A DNA stretch of 64,000 nt from Archangium gephyra (GCF_001027285.1 NZ_CP011509.1:12424501-12488500), one strand, 5' to 3'. Positions 1 through 9,591 are shown, numbered from the stretch's first letter. Numbers and translations are program-made. The notes: generated by a model not told the origin, from the letters alone.

Positions 1-365
1 CATGGGAGTCATCCTTCAGGGGTAGCTTGCTGCATCTGCCCACTCTGACGAGCCGCGGGCGTCCGCATTCAAACGGATCCGCCCCTCCCCGCCCAGAGGG
101 CCCCCCAGGGCCGCTCCTTGGTCCAGCAACGAGCCCCACCCGGGGAGCGGGTGCCGGGCGCGAGGTCGCTCAACTGGTCCGACTGTCGGACCAGTCGGCG
201 CCGCGCGAGCCCGGAGAGTCCCCCGATGAAGCGGTCCCCCTGGTTCCGGGAGGCCCCGCCGTCGTCCCATGCGGACGGAGCATCCCGCGCCTGGACGCGC
301 GGACGGGCCATGTGCCGGAAAAGACGAGAGTCCACCCTGGGCCAGGCTTTGCACAGCGTCCGGGC
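1..365. other. Left-edge non-coding stretch
   Basis: No supportable gene was seen here. Open frames run through it on both strands, but they lack recognisable domains, and the one leading into the next gene is only an upstream extension of it. A reverse-strand ATG lies at positions 3-1, so a leftward gene could begin exactly at the edge, but nothing of it is visible. Confidence 0.4.
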
Positions 366-1262
366 ATGATGACACTCACCACTCCCTCACTCCGTCCGTC
401 GTTCGCGCATGACCCGTCCCTCGAGGCCCGGCTCAAAGGGCTGAGCCGCCTGTCTGGCGTGATGACGTTCACTGGCTTCGGCGGCATCGTCATGCTGCTC
501 GGCCCGAGCGCCCTGGCCGACTTCTCGGAGGTGGACCTCGCGGTGACCCGGGTCCCCTTGCCCATCGTCCTGGTAGGAGTCTTCTGCGCGGGCATGGCCC
601 TGCGCCACTGGGTGCTCCGGCGGGTGAGCCAGCTGGAACAGCGGGGTTGGGAGCTGCTCCTCGCGGGCAGACCCGAGGCGGCCATCGGCTCGCTGGAAGT
701 GGCGGTGTCCGCCGGGAGCGACCGCTCGCGAATCCGGAGCCACTACGCGCTCACCCTCGCCTGGCTCCGCCAGGGTGATTACGAGCGCGCCCTCGCCCTC
801 GGGGAGGAGACCCACCACCTGCCCCGGAGGAACAGGGACTCCCGCGTCTGCGATGCCCAGGTCCCCGCGCTGATGGCCACCATCCTGGCCCTCTACGGCG
901 AGCTGGAGGATGCCCGGAAGTGGGTGGGCCGCATCCGCCGCCCCATGTTCGACGAGACGGACCATGCACTGCTCGCGCAGGCGGTGATGCTCTGCCGCGA
1001 GGGCAGGGACGTGGACGCGGTGAGGCGCATCCAGCGCACCGCGCGCGAGGACGTGCCCGAGATGGACGTGGGCGCGGTGGCGGTCATCCACGCCTTCGCG
1101 CGCAGCCGGCTGGAAGGGCAGCTCGTGCCCCTCAAGCCGGGATGCGTCCTGCCCGAGAGGCCCGCGCGGGCCTCTCAGTACGAGTACCTCGCGTGCGAGT
1201 GGCCCGAGCTCGCCGCCTTCCTCCGGGGAGAGGACGCCCCGGCTCCGGTGCTCGACGCGTGA
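366..1262 (+). CDS. TPR-like membrane protein of unknown function
   Basis: A 298-residue protein whose family I do not recognise beyond its architecture. Two hydrophobic helices lie near residues 30-50 and 58-78. They are followed by a helical region with TPR-like periodicity that includes stretches such as 'GWELLLAGRPEAAIGSLEVA' and 'HYALTLAWLRQGDYERALAL'. This suggests a membrane-anchored scaffold with its repeats in the cytoplasm. The frame stays open upstream to position 27, but the upstream part is low-complexity Pro/Arg/Gly sequence. The tandem ATGs at 366 and 369 begin the part that looks like protein, so 366 was chosen. The gene converges on the ABC-transporter operon with only about 20 bases between stop codons and no obvious terminator. 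Confidence 0.6.
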   Translation: MMTLTTPSLRPSFAHDPSLEARLKGLSRLSGVMTFTGFGGIVMLLGPSALADFSEVDLAVTRVPLPIVLVGVFCAGMALRHWVLRRVSQLEQRGWELLLAGRPEAAIGSLEVAVSAGSDRSRIRSHYALTLAWLRQGDYERALALGEETHHLPRRNRDSRVCDAQVPALMATILALYGELEDARKWVGRIRRPMFDETDHALLAQAVMLCREGRDVDAVRRIQRTAREDVPEMDVGAVAVIHAFARSRLEGQLVPLKPGCVLPERPARASQYEYLACEWPELAAFLRGEDAPAPVLDA

Positions 1263-1284
1263 CGGGGGCGGCGGGCGGGCGCGC

Positions 1285-2088
1285 TTACTCCTTCACGGCA
1301 CCGGCGGTGAGCCCGCTGACGATGCGCCGCTGGAAGAGGATGGTCATCACCACCAGGGGCAGCGTGGCGATGACGGACGCGGCGGCGATCTCCCCCCAGG
1401 GCTCCTTGTGCTCGCTGGCGAAGAGGCTGATGGCCACGGGCACCGTGCGCTTCTCCGGCGAGGACAGGAAGGTGAGGGCGTAGAGGAACTCGTTCCACGC
1501 GAAGATGAAGACGAGGATGGCGGTGGTGGCCAGGCCCGGAGCGGCCAGCGGCAGCAGCACCCGCCAGAAGGCGCCGAGCGGCGTGCACCCGTCCACCCGC
1601 GCGGCCCGGTACAGCTCGTCCGGGAGCTGCCGGAAGAAGGAGGTGAGAATCCACAGCGTGAGCGGCAGCGCGAAGGTGGCGTAGGGAGGCACCAGGCCCA
1701 CCAGCGTGTCGCGCAGGCCCGTGGCGCGCAGGATGAGGTAGAGCGGGCTCACCGTGGCGATGGGCGGGAACATGGACACGGCGAGCGCCGCGGCCAGCAG
1801 CAGGTTGCGCCCGCGGAACTCCAGCTTCGCCAGCGCGAACGCCGCCGACGCGCCCACCGCCATGCAGAAGAGCGTGGTGAGCGAGGCCGCCAGCAGCGAG
1901 TTCACCAGCACCTGGAGGAAGGGCCGGCCCCACAGCACGCTCGCGTAGTTGTCGAAGGTGATCGAGGTGGGCAGCGGCTGGGTGAGCTGCCCGTCCGGCC
2001 ACACCGACGTGAGCACCTGCCAGAAGAAGGGCCCCAGGAAGAAGGTGAGGAAGGCCACCGTCGCCAGCCACAGTCCGGGCCGTTTCAT
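1285..2088 (-). CDS. Carbohydrate ABC transporter permease, MalG type
   Basis: A 267-residue inner-membrane permease of the sugar (CUT1) ABC importer family, the second permease of a heterodimer. A signal-anchor helix starts the protein and further membrane segments follow. The typical EAA loop that contacts the ATPase is seen as 'ELYRAARVDGCTPLGAFWRV', followed by 'LPLAAPGLATTAI'. The length is normal for MalG-like proteins. The start ATG at 2088 overlaps the stop of the preceding permease in an ATGA arrangement, indicating translational coupling. An open frame continues upstream but only shadows the neighbouring permease. No ATP-binding subunit is present in the window, so an MsmK/MalK-like ATPase must come from elsewhere. 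The substrate is probably a di- or oligosaccharide but cannot be named from sequence. Confidence 0.93.
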   Translation of the reverse strand: MKRPGLWLATVAFLTFFLGPFFWQVLTSVWPDGQLTQPLPTSITFDNYASVLWGRPFLQVLVNSLLAASLTTLFCMAVGASAAFALAKLEFRGRNLLLAAALAVSMFPPIATVSPLYLILRATGLRDTLVGLVPPYATFALPLTLWILTSFFRQLPDELYRAARVDGCTPLGAFWRVLLPLAAPGLATTAILVFIFAWNEFLYALTFLSSPEKRTVPVAISLFASEHKEPWGEIAAASVIATLPLVVMTILFQRRIVSGLTAGAVKE

Positions 2089-2972
2089 CCCCGCCCCTCC
2101 TTCCCGAGCAGCCGGATGTACACGAGGCTCAACCCCACCACGCACAGGAAGGTCATCACCGACAGCATGGAGCCGTACCCGAAGTTGCCCGCCCGCATCA
2201 GCGTCTTGTAGGCGTAGATGCTCAGCGTCTCCGTGGTGTTGGCGGGGCCGCCCTCCGTCAGCACGAAGATGGCGTCGAAGACGCGGAAGGCATCCAGCGT
2301 GCGGAACAGCAGGGCCAGCAGGATGGCGGGCTTGAGCAGCGGCAGGGTGATGGACACGAACGAGCGCCAGCGCGACGCGCCGTCCACGCGCGCCGCCTTG
2401 TAGAGGTCCTCGGAGATGCCCTGCAGGCCCGCGAGAATCAGCAGCGCCATGAAGGGCGTCGTCTTCCACACGTCCACGAGGATGGCGGCGTGCAGCGCGT
2501 ACCCCGGCACGCCCAGCCAGTTGATGTCCTGCCCCGGCAGCAGCCGGTTGATGAGGCCGTAGTCCGGGTTGAAGAGCCACGCCCACAGCTTCGCGCTCAC
2601 CACCGTGGGGATGGCCCAGGGCACCAGCACCGAGGCACGCAGGATGCCCCGCCCCGGGAACGCGGTGTTGAGCAGCAGCGCCAGCGGCAACGCCAGCAGC
2701 AGCTCCACCGACACCGCCACCAGCGTGAAGTAGCCCGTGTTCCCCAGCGCGTTCCAGAAGCGCGCGTCGCCCAGCATGAAGCCGTAGTTCTCCAGCCCCA
2801 GCCACTTGCGCTCGCCGAAGACGAGGATGAGCCGGTGCAGGCTCAGCCAGATCGCCGCGAGAATCGGATACAGCGCCACGCCCGCCAGCACCAGCACCGC
2901 GGGCGCCACCAGCAGGTACGCCTGCCGCCGCTCGCGGCCCAGGGAGCCCGTGGCCTTCACCGTGCCATTCAT
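2085..2972 (-). CDS. Carbohydrate ABC transporter permease, MalF type
   Basis: A 295-residue inner-membrane permease, partner of the MalG-type protein encoded directly downstream. It has the N-terminal '[20 protein letters not shown]' helix common to UgpA/MalF-like proteins and an EAA loop near residues 195-215 ('[17 protein letters not shown]', then '[20 protein letters not shown]'). It lacks the long periplasmic loop of enteric MalF, like most CUT1 permeases outside enterobacteria. It starts 13 bases after the solute-binding lipoprotein gene ends, and its stop overlaps the next start. The gene order binding protein, permease, permease is the classical operon layout of this importer class. 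Confidence 0.93.
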   Translation of the reverse strand: MNGTVKATGSLGRERRQAYLLVAPAVLVLAGVALYPILAAIWLSLHRLILVFGERKWLGLENYGFMLGDARFWNALGNTGYFTLVAVSVELLLALPLALLLNTAFPGRGILRASVLVPWAIPTVVSAKLWAWLFNPDYGLINRLLPGQDINWLGVPGYALHAAILVDVWKTTPFMALLILAGLQGISEDLYKAARVDGASRWRSFVSITLPLLKPAILLALLFRTLDAFRVFDAIFVLTEGGPANTTETLSIYAYKTLMRAGNFGYGSMLSVMTFLCVVGLSLVYIRLLGKEGRG

Positions 2973-2985
2973 CTCGTGCCCTCTC

Positions 2986-4263
2986 CTACTCGAACTGCCC
3001 GGTGAGATGGTCCACCTGCCGCTGCGCCTGCTTCAGCGACTGCTCCGGCGGACGGATGCCCGCGATGGCCGCGGAGAACTCGCTCTGCAGCACGTCCGAG
3101 AGCAGGTTGTAGTACGGCGTCACCGGCCTCGGCCGCGCGTTCTCCACCATGCCCAGCAGGCTCGCGATGAAGGGCACCCGCTCCACCAGCCTCGGGTCCT
3201 TGTACACCGAGGGCCTCGGCGGGTTGCGGCCGTAGCTCAACGCCATCATCACGTTGGCCTCCGGCGAGGTGAGGTGCGCGATGAGCCGCTCGGCCGCCTC
3301 CTTGCGCTTGGGCGACACGTGCGCGTTCACCGCCAGCTGCCACCCGCCCAGCGTTCCCCAGCCCGGCTCGCCGCTCAGCGTGGGCAGCGTGGTGATGCCC
3401 ACCTTGCCCCGGATGGGCGAGTCCGGCTTCTGCGCCTCCTCCCACGCATAGGGCCAGTTGCGCATGAAGACCGCCTGGCCGGACTGGAAGACACGCCGCG
3501 CCTCCTCCTCGGCCGCCGAGGTGACACCCGGCGGGGAGATGCCACTGGAGATGAGCCTCCGCAGGTACGCGAGCCCCGCGCGGGCCTGCTCCGTGTCCAG
3601 CGCCAGCCGCCCCCGCGCGTCCAGCACCTGGCCCCCGTGGCCCCAGATGGCCTCGAACACGTTGCAGTTGAGCCCCTCGTACTGCCGGCCCTGCCACACG
3701 TAGCCCTGCAGCAGCGGCTCCTTCGCCTTCGCCTCGCGCGCGAACTGCTCCAGCTCGGCATAGGTGCGCGGCGCCCGGGGCACCAGGTCCTTGCGGTAGA
3801 AGAGCACCCCCACGTCCACGTACCACGGCACCGCGTACGTCTTGCCGTCCACCACCACCGCCTCCACCGGGCCGGAGAGGAAGTCGCGGCGCAGCACCTC
3901 GGGCGGGAAGGCCTTGGAGATGTCGGCGATCCACCCGGCCCGCGCGAACTCGGGCACCCAGACGACGTCCACCACCAGCACGTCGAAGTCGTCCGCCCCG
4001 CCCTCCAGCGAGGTGAGGAAGAACTGGTGCGCCACGTCCGAGGAGTTCGGCAACGCCTCGGTGGTCAGCGCGACGTCCGGGTTCTTCCGCTCGAAGTCCG
4101 CGAGCAGCTCGCGGAAGGCCACCGGGTCTCCCAGCGGCTGGTACTTGAAGACGAGCGGTGTCTTCCCCCCGGCGGCGGTGGCCTCTTCCTTCTTGCGGCG
4201 GCAACCCGGGAGCGTCCAGAGGACGAGCCCCAGCACGAGCACGGAGATGAGCGGGCGGCGCAT
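2986..4263 (-). CDS. Extracellular sugar-binding lipoprotein of an ABC importer
   Basis: A 425-residue solute-binding protein of the maltose/trehalose (SBP type 1) family. A lipoprotein signal peptide opens the protein, with lipobox Leu-Pro-Gly-Cys at about residues 18-21 followed by basic residues, so the mature protein should be tethered to a membrane. Family signatures include the '[20 protein letters not shown]' segment, the '[10 protein letters not shown]' segment and the '[15 protein letters not shown]' segment, which are typical of these binding proteins. ATG 4263 was chosen because it places the signal peptide at the N-terminus; the frame is open for another 76 codons upstream without protein-like sequence. 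It is the first gene of the three-gene importer operon. Confidence 0.9.
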   Translation of the reverse strand: MRRPLISVLVLGLVLWTLPGCRRKKEEATAAGGKTPLVFKYQPLGDPVAFRELLADFERKNPDVALTTEALPNSSDVAHQFFLTSLEGGADDFDVLVVDVVWVPEFARAGWIADISKAFPPEVLRRDFLSGPVEAVVVDGKTYAVPWYVDVGVLFYRKDLVPRAPRTYAELEQFAREAKAKEPLLQGYVWQGRQYEGLNCNVFEAIWGHGGQVLDARGRLALDTEQARAGLAYLRRLISSGISPPGVTSAAEEEARRVFQSGQAVFMRNWPYAWEEAQKPDSPIRGKVGITTLPTLSGEPGWGTLGGWQLAVNAHVSPKRKEAAERLIAHLTSPEANVMMALSYGRNPPRPSVYKDPRLVERVPFIASLLGMVENARPRPVTPYYNLLSDVLQSEFSAAIAGIRPPEQSLKQAQRQVDHLTGQFE

Positions 4264-4375
4264 AGGGGAGTGATGTCCCCATCTCCTCGCGCCAGGGGCA
4301 AGCACGTTCGCACGGCCCCCCCCTCGAAATGTCGCCCTGTCTCCGGAAGCGGGCCCGTCGCGTACACTGCCCGGG

Positions 4376-4798
4376 ATGAGTCCCGGCCCCCGCTCCCGCG
4401 TGCTGCTGCTGCCCCTCATGGTGCTCGTCGTCGCGCTGGGCCTGGGCTCACGCTCCGCCGCGGCGAGGCTCCACCTGCCGCGCTTCGTCACCGACTACGC
4501 GGGCGACGCGCTGTGGACCGTCATGGTCTACCTGTGCCTCGTCTTCGCCCTGCCGCGCCTCTCCGTCCGGCTCGCGGCCACGGGGGCCCTGGGCCTCTCC
4601 GTGCTCGTCGAGCTCAGCCAGCTCGTCCACACGCCCTGGCTGGAGGCCCTGCGGGCCCACCGCCTGGGCGCGCTCGTGCTGGGCCGGGGTTTCCTCGCCT
4701 CCGACCTCGTCTGTTACGCGGTGGGCACGGGACTCGCCGCCGGCGCGGACCTGCTGCGCGTCCGGCGCCGCGCCGCCACACCGGGCGTCCCCCCCTGA
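4376..4798 (+). CDS. DUF2809 family small membrane protein
   Basis: A 140-residue protein with four predicted membrane helices that resembles the DUF2809 family (PF10990). Supporting segments are '[18 protein letters not shown]', then '[19 protein letters not shown]', then a C-terminal '[16 protein letters not shown]', in the order typical of the family. The length is also usual for the family. Its biochemical role is unknown. It is divergent from the sugar-importer operon, with a 112-base gap between the starts that must hold both promoters. Confidence 0.75.
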   Translation: MSPGPRSRVLLLPLMVLVVALGLGSRSAAARLHLPRFVTDYAGDALWTVMVYLCLVFALPRLSVRLAATGALGLSVLVELSQLVHTPWLEALRAHRLGALVLGRGFLASDLVCYAVGTGLAAGADLLRVRRRAATPGVPP

Positions 4799-5049
4799 AC
4801 CGCCCGTATTCCAGGGGTCCGTCACCGCCCCATCGGAAAGCTGCTGGCGGGCGGTCATTCAGGAACAGCCCTCCCCGGGAGGAGTGTTATCTGGTGGATC
4901 GCCGCCGTAGGCCCAACGTCGTGAAAACGAAGTCCGGGAAGGTTCCCGACTCGACTTCATGCGCGAGCAGGTGTACGCCCGGTATGCGCTCCAGTGAGCG
5001 CACAGTTCGGCGATGGTCGCCGTGCTGTGTAGGAGAAAGAATCAGAGCA
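4799..5049 (+). promoter_or_regulatory. Probable promoter and 5' leader of the cold-shock gene
   Basis: A 251-base stretch without a convincing gene before the cold-shock coding region. Cold-shock mRNAs often carry long structured 5' leaders that control translation with temperature, and the spacing here fits that pattern. No promoter boxes could be assigned with confidence. The purine-rich GGAGAAAG near 5032 is rather far from the ATG at 5050 for a normal ribosome-binding site. That the leader acts as an RNA thermosensor is inference. Confidence 0.35.
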
Positions 5050-5256
5050 ATGGCAAGTGGCACTGTGAAGTGGTTCAACGACGCGAAGGGCTTTGGTTTC
5101 ATCACCCAGGACAACGGGGGCCCCGACGTGTTCTGCCACCACACCGCGATCGTGGCTGACGGATTCCGGACCCTGGCCGAGGGCCAGAAGGTGGAGTTCG
5201 AGGTCAAGAAGGGCCCCAAGGGGCTCCAGGCCGAGAACGTTCGTCCGATCGGCTGA
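5050..5256 (+). CDS. cspA: Cold-shock protein, CspA family
   Basis: A 68-residue single cold-shock domain that binds single-stranded RNA and DNA and acts as an RNA chaperone. The two RNA-binding motifs are clear: 'KGFGFI' (RNP1) at residues 13-18 and 'DVFCHH' (the RNP2 position, where most family members have VFVHF/H) at residues 26-31. 'TVKWFN' opens the domain. The length is typical. The frame continues far upstream as a chance open frame, and ATG 5050 was chosen because it begins the domain. A strong terminator follows 35 bases after the stop, so this is a monocistronic gene. The Cys at position 29 in place of Val is a small departure from the consensus. Confidence 0.95.
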   Translation: MASGTVKWFNDAKGFGFITQDNGGPDVFCHHTAIVADGFRTLAEGQKVEFEVKKGPKGLQAENVRPIG

Positions 5257-5290
5257 TCGCGCGAGCGCGGCTACTTACCTTTAATTCTAC

Positions 5291-5327
5291 GAGGCCCGGC
5301 CTCTTCGCGAGGCCGGGCCTCTTTTTT
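5291..5327 (+). terminator. Rho-independent terminator after cspA
   Basis: A perfect 13-base inverted repeat (GAGGCCCGGCCTC, 5291-5303, and its mirror at 5309-5321) with the loop TTCGC is followed directly by six T residues. This is the clearest terminator in the window, and it reads in the direction of the cold-shock gene. Confidence 0.95.
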
Positions 5328-5347
5328 ACTCTTTCCCAGGAGCATCC

Positions 5348-5530
5348 ATGCAGGGAAGGTCCACGAAGCGACAGAAGGAGATGGCCCGCCAGCAGAAGCA
5401 GCGGGACAAGGACGCCAAGAAGGCCGAGCGTCAGCGCGAGAAGGACACGCGTCCGCCCCGCCAGCCCGGCGAGGAGGATCCGGATATCGCCGGCATCGTC
5501 CCCGGCCCCCAGCCGCCCCTCGAGATGTGA
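5348..5530 (+). CDS. Small, highly charged conserved-looking protein
   Basis: A 60-residue protein. The first 35 residues are almost entirely Lys, Arg, Gln, Glu and Asp ('KRQKEMARQQKQRDKDAKKA'), forming a likely single helix or coiled coil. The tail is Pro-rich and acidic, ending in 'GPQPPLEM'. A good ribosome-binding site (AGGAG) lies nine bases before the ATG. It sits just downstream of the cold-shock terminator and is probably transcribed separately. I know of no function. Nucleic-acid binding by the basic N-terminal half is possible but unproven. Confidence 0.65.
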   Translation: MQGRSTKRQKEMARQQKQRDKDAKKAERQREKDTRPPRQPGEEDPDIAGIVPGPQPPLEM

Positions 5531-5695
5531 CGCAAGCCGACCGTGAAGCAGGTAGCCAGGCGCCTGTCCGGAGGCCAGGGCTCGGACTCCCAGGGGGATT
5601 CCGGGCCCTTCGTGCTTTCAGGGCCCTGGGCCCCTTGCCGCCGGGGAGGCGCGAGGCCATGCATACCTTCCGGCAGGCAACAGACGGAGGCGCGC

Positions 5696-6070
5696 ATGGC
5701 GAAGGAGGACGAAGGCTCGAAGGGGGGAGGCGAGGCCCGGGCGCCGGAGAAGGAGCCCGCGAGTCACGTCTTCGACCAGCCCGCCACCCTCCGGGAGCCC
5801 GCGGCGCCGCGCGTTCCCCGAGTCCAGGCCTCCGCGGGTGTGTCCGTCATCCCCCTGCCCGGCGAGGAGCCAGCACGCGCCTCCGAGGCCCGTCCCGAGA
5901 CGCTCCAGCAGGCCCGGGAGGCCACCGACGCGCTGCTCCAGGAGATTCTCGAGGAGGAGTTCCTGAACGAGGAGCCCGAGTCCCAGCGCACGCGGCCTCC
6001 GGAGCAGTCCGCCCGGGAGGAGGACTGGCCCTCGGAGCTGCACTCCATGCACCTGCCGGAACAACCGTGA
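5696..6070 (+). CDS. Hypothetical acidic protein
   Basis: A 124-residue hydrophilic protein rich in Glu, Pro and Ala, with no membrane segment or recognised domain. A short helical, acidic segment around residues 65-90 ('EATDALLQEILEEEFLNEEP') is the only structured-looking part, and the rest is probably disordered. The frame is open from 5543, but the earlier part matches no protein-like pattern. ATG 5696 was chosen because it follows a purine-rich stretch (GACGGAGG) at a usable distance. It converges on the lipoprotein gene at 6120. Function unknown. Confidence 0.5.
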   Translation: MAKEDEGSKGGGEARAPEKEPASHVFDQPATLREPAAPRVPRVQASAGVSVIPLPGEEPARASEARPETLQQAREATDALLQEILEEEFLNEEPESQRTRPPEQSAREEDWPSELHSMHLPEQP

Positions 6071-6119
6071 GGCGCCCCGCGAGGAACCGTCCGCGGAGCG
6101 CCCCCGTCCTTCCCGAGGC

Positions 6120-6443
6120 CTAACGCTCGCTGTCGGGCTTCTGGTGCTCCTGGCTCGTCTCACCGCCCCGGCCATCCAGGCCGATGCCACTGGGGGCCTC
6201 CTGCTCCGAGGGCACGCTCTGGAAGCCTTCCTCGTCGGGCAGCTGCTTCAAGTCCTGGGGCTCCTGGCCGGGCCCGGTGTCCTCCTGACGGCCCGCGCCA
6301 CCCGTGCCCGGTGCCGGTTGCTGCTGCTGGACGGGCACGTCCCGCGCTCCCGGCTGCCGGCCCGCCTGGTCGCGGCAACCCGTCACCCACAGGGCCGAAG
6401 CGGCCAGGCCGAGCACCACCACACGCTTGAATCCATTCCTCAT
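6120..6443 (-). CDS. Small lipoprotein of unknown function
   Basis: A 107-residue protein with an N-terminal signal peptide ending in 'ALWVTGC' (the Val-Thr-Gly-Cys lipobox has Cys at about residue 23). After lipidation it leaves a hydrophilic chain rich in Gln, Pro and Glu with no recognised domain, so it is probably a disordered surface lipoprotein. The start at 6443 is supported by AAGGAGA about six bases upstream; the longer open frame is a shadow. It lies about 100 bases downstream of the response-regulator gene on the same strand, so it could be read through from it. Confidence 0.65.
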   Translation of the reverse strand: MRNGFKRVVVLGLAASALWVTGCRDQAGRQPGARDVPVQQQQPAPGTGGAGRQEDTGPGQEPQDLKQLPDEEGFQSVPSEQEAPSGIGLDGRGGETSQEHQKPDSER

Positions 6444-6544
6444 CCGGGTCTCCTTGCTGGGAGCCTTCTCTGGCTTCCCCCAAGGCTTTGGCGTGCCGGG
6501 CCGTGCTGCAGCGGCCGGGCCTGCGCCCGTCCGGCCGTCCGCCC

Positions 6545-6934
6545 TCAGGGGTGCTGGCTCGCCCGCTCCCAATGCCGGGGCACGATGGACTCCACCAGGT
6601 GGAGCATCTCCTCCAGCTCGAAGGGCTTGCTCAAGCAGCCCACGGCCCCCACCTCCCGCGCGCGCCGCTGCGCGTCCTCGGCCGCCGTGCACACCACCAC
6701 GGGGACCTGGTGGCCATGGCGCCGGCGCAGCTCCGCCGAGAAGGCCCAGCCGTCCATCACCGGCATCCGCATGTCGAGCAGGATGAGATCCGGCAGACAC
6801 TCCTCCACCCGCTCCAGCGCCTCCTGGCCATTCGAGGCCCTGCACACCCGGTAGTCCCCGGCCTCCAGCGCCAGGGCCATCACGTCCTGCATGTCCGGGT
6901 CATCGTCCACGACGAGGATGCGTGCTCCGGTCAT
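6545..6934 (-). CDS. Single-domain response regulator
   Basis: A 129-residue CheY-like receiver domain with no output domain. The acidic pocket is Asp10-Asp11-Asp12, the phosphorylation site is Asp54 in 'LILLDMRMPVMDG', the switch Thr lies in 'VVVCTA' and the conserved Lys is in 'CLSKPFE'. A GTG lies three codons upstream, but AGGAGG abuts it directly and sits at proper distance from the ATG at 6934, so the ATG is preferred. It starts 23 bases after the histidine-kinase gene ends, so the two form an operon. The regulator probably receives phosphate from that kinase and acts by protein-protein contact. Confidence 0.92.
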   Translation of the reverse strand: MTGARILVVDDDPDMQDVMALALEAGDYRVCRASNGQEALERVEECLPDLILLDMRMPVMDGWAFSAELRRRHGHQVPVVVCTAAEDAQRRAREVGAVGCLSKPFELEEMLHLVESIVPRHWERASQHP

Positions 6935-6957
6935 CCCGCTCACCTCCTCTTCGCAAA

Positions 6958-9456
6958 CTAGGAATGAAGCTCCCGCTCCTCTCGCTGGGGTGCGTAGGGG
7001 ACGGAGAAGCAGAAGGTGCTTCCCCTGCCCTCTTCACTCGACACGCGCATGGAGCCGCCGTGGTGGAAGATGATCTCCCGCGAGATGTAGAGGCCCACGC
7101 CCATGCCTCCCCGGTCGTGCGGCGTGCCCGAGTGCGCGCGGTAGAAGCGCTCGAAGAGCCGGGCCTGTCGCTCGGCGGGAATGCCGATGCCCTCGTCGCT
7201 CACGCACACCTCCACCTCGTGCTCGTGCGGGGACAGCCGCACCTCCACGCGCCCGCCGGACGGGGAGTAGCGCACGGCGTTGTCCAGCAGCACCACCAAC
7301 ACCTGCCGCAGCCGGCCCCGGTCTCCCCGGATGATGACGGCGCCGCCCGGCTGGACGGAGAAGCGGTGCTGGGTGCCCTGCGCGGCCATGTTCGCCACCG
7401 TCTCCTCGGCCAGCTCGCGCAGGTCCAACGGCTCCTCCGTCAACTTCAGCTGGCCCAGGTGCAGCTGCGAGACGTCCAGCAGCTCGCGCACGATGCGGTC
7501 GATGCGGTCCGCGCCCCGGTTGATGGCATCGAGCATCTTGCGGTACGTGGCCGGCGTGGGCTCGGCCTTGAGGGCCAGCTGCGCATAGGACTTCATGATG
7601 GCCACGGGCGTCTTCAGCTCGTGGGCGGCCACGCGGACGAACTCGTCCTTGAGGTGATCCAACTCCACCATCTCGGTGACGTCGCGGGCCACGGACACGG
7701 CGCCGGTGATGTGGCCCTGCTCGTCGCGGATGGGGGCGGCGTTGGTGCGCAGGTGCAGGGTGCGGCGCCGCTCGGCCGAGGGGAAGCTCAGGTCCGCGTC
7801 CACGACGACGTTGCCGCGCAGCGCCTGGTACAGGGGCATCTCCTCCAGCCGCGCCGCCCGCCTCCCGCCCAGCTGCACGCCATGCAGCTCGAGGTCGCCA
7901 TCGGTGAGCTGGACGCCCTCGGTGCCCACCTCGCCGAAGAGCTGGCGCCCGGCCTTGTTCACGAAGGTGATGCGGCCCGTCCGGTCACTCACCACCACGC
8001 TGTCCACCATGTTGTCGATGGTGGCCTGCAGCTCCGCGCCACGCTGTTGCAACTGCGCGAGCAGCCGGTTCCGCTCCTCCTCGGCGCGCTGGCGCTCGGT
8101 GATGTCGGCCATGAAGATGTAGCGCACGGACATGCCGCCGCTCTGGACGACGGTGGTGGAGAGCTCCACCGGAAGGACCCCCCCGTCCTGCCGCCGCACC
8201 GTCGCGCAGATGCGCTGGCGGCGCGTCACCACCCCGTCGCGCTCCAGCAGCGGCCGCAGCTCCGGGCCGAGCAGCAGCTCGAAGGCCGGGCGGCCCACCG
8301 CCTCCTCCTTCGTCCAGCCGAGGAGCCGCTCGGCCTGCGTGTTCCACTCGGTGATGCGCTGCTGGCAGTCCACCGAGATGACGGCGTCCAGCGAGGTCTC
8401 CAGCACCTCGCGCAGCCTGCGCTCGCTGCGCGCCAGCACCTCGTGCAGCCTCCGGCGCTCCTCGAGCGCGAAGGACAGCTCGCGCACGCGCACGGTGCGA
8501 TGGAGGAGGAAGGGCACGGCCAGCAGCACCGCCCACACCGCCACGCCCAGCAGCAGCAGGGCCAGCCGGAAGCGCTCGATGCTCGCGAAGAGCGAGGACT
8601 CCGCGGAGGAGATGTGCACCGTCCACCCCGACTCGCCAATCTCCACCTGGGCGGTGCGCCGGGGCCCGGGCGTGCGCTCCGCCTCGTAATGGCGCGCGTC
8701 CGGCAGCGAGAGCTCGCCCAGCGACGCCACCGGCCGGCCCCGCTCGCGCACCCACGCGAGGAGCGGCTCCTGGGCGGGGTGGGCGAAGAGCCGGCCCCCG
8801 GGCGTGGTGACGTAGAGCAGCTCCTCCCCACCGGGAGCATTCGCCCCCTGGAGGATGCCGTGCAGGTGGGGAATGGAGACATCCACGGCGATGACGCCCA
8901 CCGGCTCGCCGGAGGCATCGAGCAGGGCCCGCGCATGGACGCGGTAGATGGAGCCCTCCACGGGGTGGGGCTCCGGAAAGACGGGCGCTCCCCGGGCCTC
9001 CAGGGCCCGCTGGTACCAGGACTGCCCCTGGGGCTCGCCGGGCTGGGTGGCGCGTGCGTCGGTGACGGAGACGGGCTCCTTCCCGGAGCCGGCACGGTGG
9101 ACGTAGGGCGCGAAGCCCGGCGCCCTTCCCGCGAGGACCGGGTGCTCGAACCAGACCCCGAGTCCGTGGATGGCCTCCGTGGGCGCCGAGGTGAGCAGCG
9201 CCTGGAGGAGCCGCTCCAGCTCGGCCGCGTCCCTCACGGGGGCCACGACGGCGGCGGCCGATTCAGCGACATGCCCGGTGTAGGAGATGCCGGGCTTGAG
9301 CTGGTAGGCGAGCTCCTTGGCGCGAAGCAGCTGCCGCAGCAGGGCCTCGTCCTCCAGGCGCTGGCGGGTCATCGAGTAGAAGGCCACCAGTCCCACGGTG
9401 AAGACGGCCCCGAGGAGCAGGAGGAGGAACACGAGCGACTTGAAGGGCAGCTTCAT
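6958..9456 (-). CDS. Membrane histidine kinase with periplasmic sensor and two PAS domains
   Basis: An 832-residue hybrid-free sensor kinase. A first membrane helix (about residues 8-28) and a second (about 298-318) enclose a large periplasmic sensor of Cache-like character. Two PAS domains follow, at about 345-455 and 475-595; the first contains 'AVISVDCQQRITEWN', the second 'VVVSDRTGRITFVN'. The HisKA dimerisation domain has phospho-acceptor His612 in 'AAHELKTPVAIMKS'. The ATPase domain has Asn726, the 'DEGIGIP' box near 754 and 'GMGVGLYISREI' near 784. All catalytic boxes are intact. It is first in an operon with the single-domain regulator downstream. The ligand is unknown. Confidence 0.93.
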   Translation of the reverse strand: MKLPFKSLVFLLLLLGAVFTVGLVAFYSMTRQRLEDEALLRQLLRAKELAYQLKPGISYTGHVAESAAAVVAPVRDAAELERLLQALLTSAPTEAIHGLGVWFEHPVLAGRAPGFAPYVHRAGSGKEPVSVTDARATQPGEPQGQSWYQRALEARGAPVFPEPHPVEGSIYRVHARALLDASGEPVGVIAVDVSIPHLHGILQGANAPGGEELLYVTTPGGRLFAHPAQEPLLAWVRERGRPVASLGELSLPDARHYEAERTPGPRRTAQVEIGESGWTVHISSAESSLFASIERFRLALLLLGVAVWAVLLAVPFLLHRTVRVRELSFALEERRRLHEVLARSERRLREVLETSLDAVISVDCQQRITEWNTQAERLLGWTKEEAVGRPAFELLLGPELRPLLERDGVVTRRQRICATVRRQDGGVLPVELSTTVVQSGGMSVRYIFMADITERQRAEEERNRLLAQLQQRGAELQATIDNMVDSVVVSDRTGRITFVNKAGRQLFGEVGTEGVQLTDGDLELHGVQLGGRRAARLEEMPLYQALRGNVVVDADLSFPSAERRRTLHLRTNAAPIRDEQGHITGAVSVARDVTEMVELDHLKDEFVRVAAHELKTPVAIMKSYAQLALKAEPTPATYRKMLDAINRGADRIDRIVRELLDVSQLHLGQLKLTEEPLDLRELAEETVANMAAQGTQHRFSVQPGGAVIIRGDRGRLRQVLVVLLDNAVRYSPSGGRVEVRLSPHEHEVEVCVSDEGIGIPAERQARLFERFYRAHSGTPHDRGGMGVGLYISREIIFHHGGSMRVSSEEGRGSTFCFSVPYAPQREERELHS

Positions 9457-9591
9457 GGTGGCGGGGCCCGGCCACGGCGAGTGGGAAGGACTTCCTCTGG
9501 GGGAACACGTGTGCTCCCCAGTCCCCGCCGTCCATCACCCCCGGAGGCCAGCGATTGCCGTCTGGCCCACACCCCACGGGAGCGAGCGGGC

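Noticed and set aside
2806-5256. Long plus-strand frame that runs into the cold-shock protein
   Set aside because: Its first 750 codons shadow the binding-protein gene and have antisense composition; only the last 68 codons, from the ATG at 5050, form a real protein.
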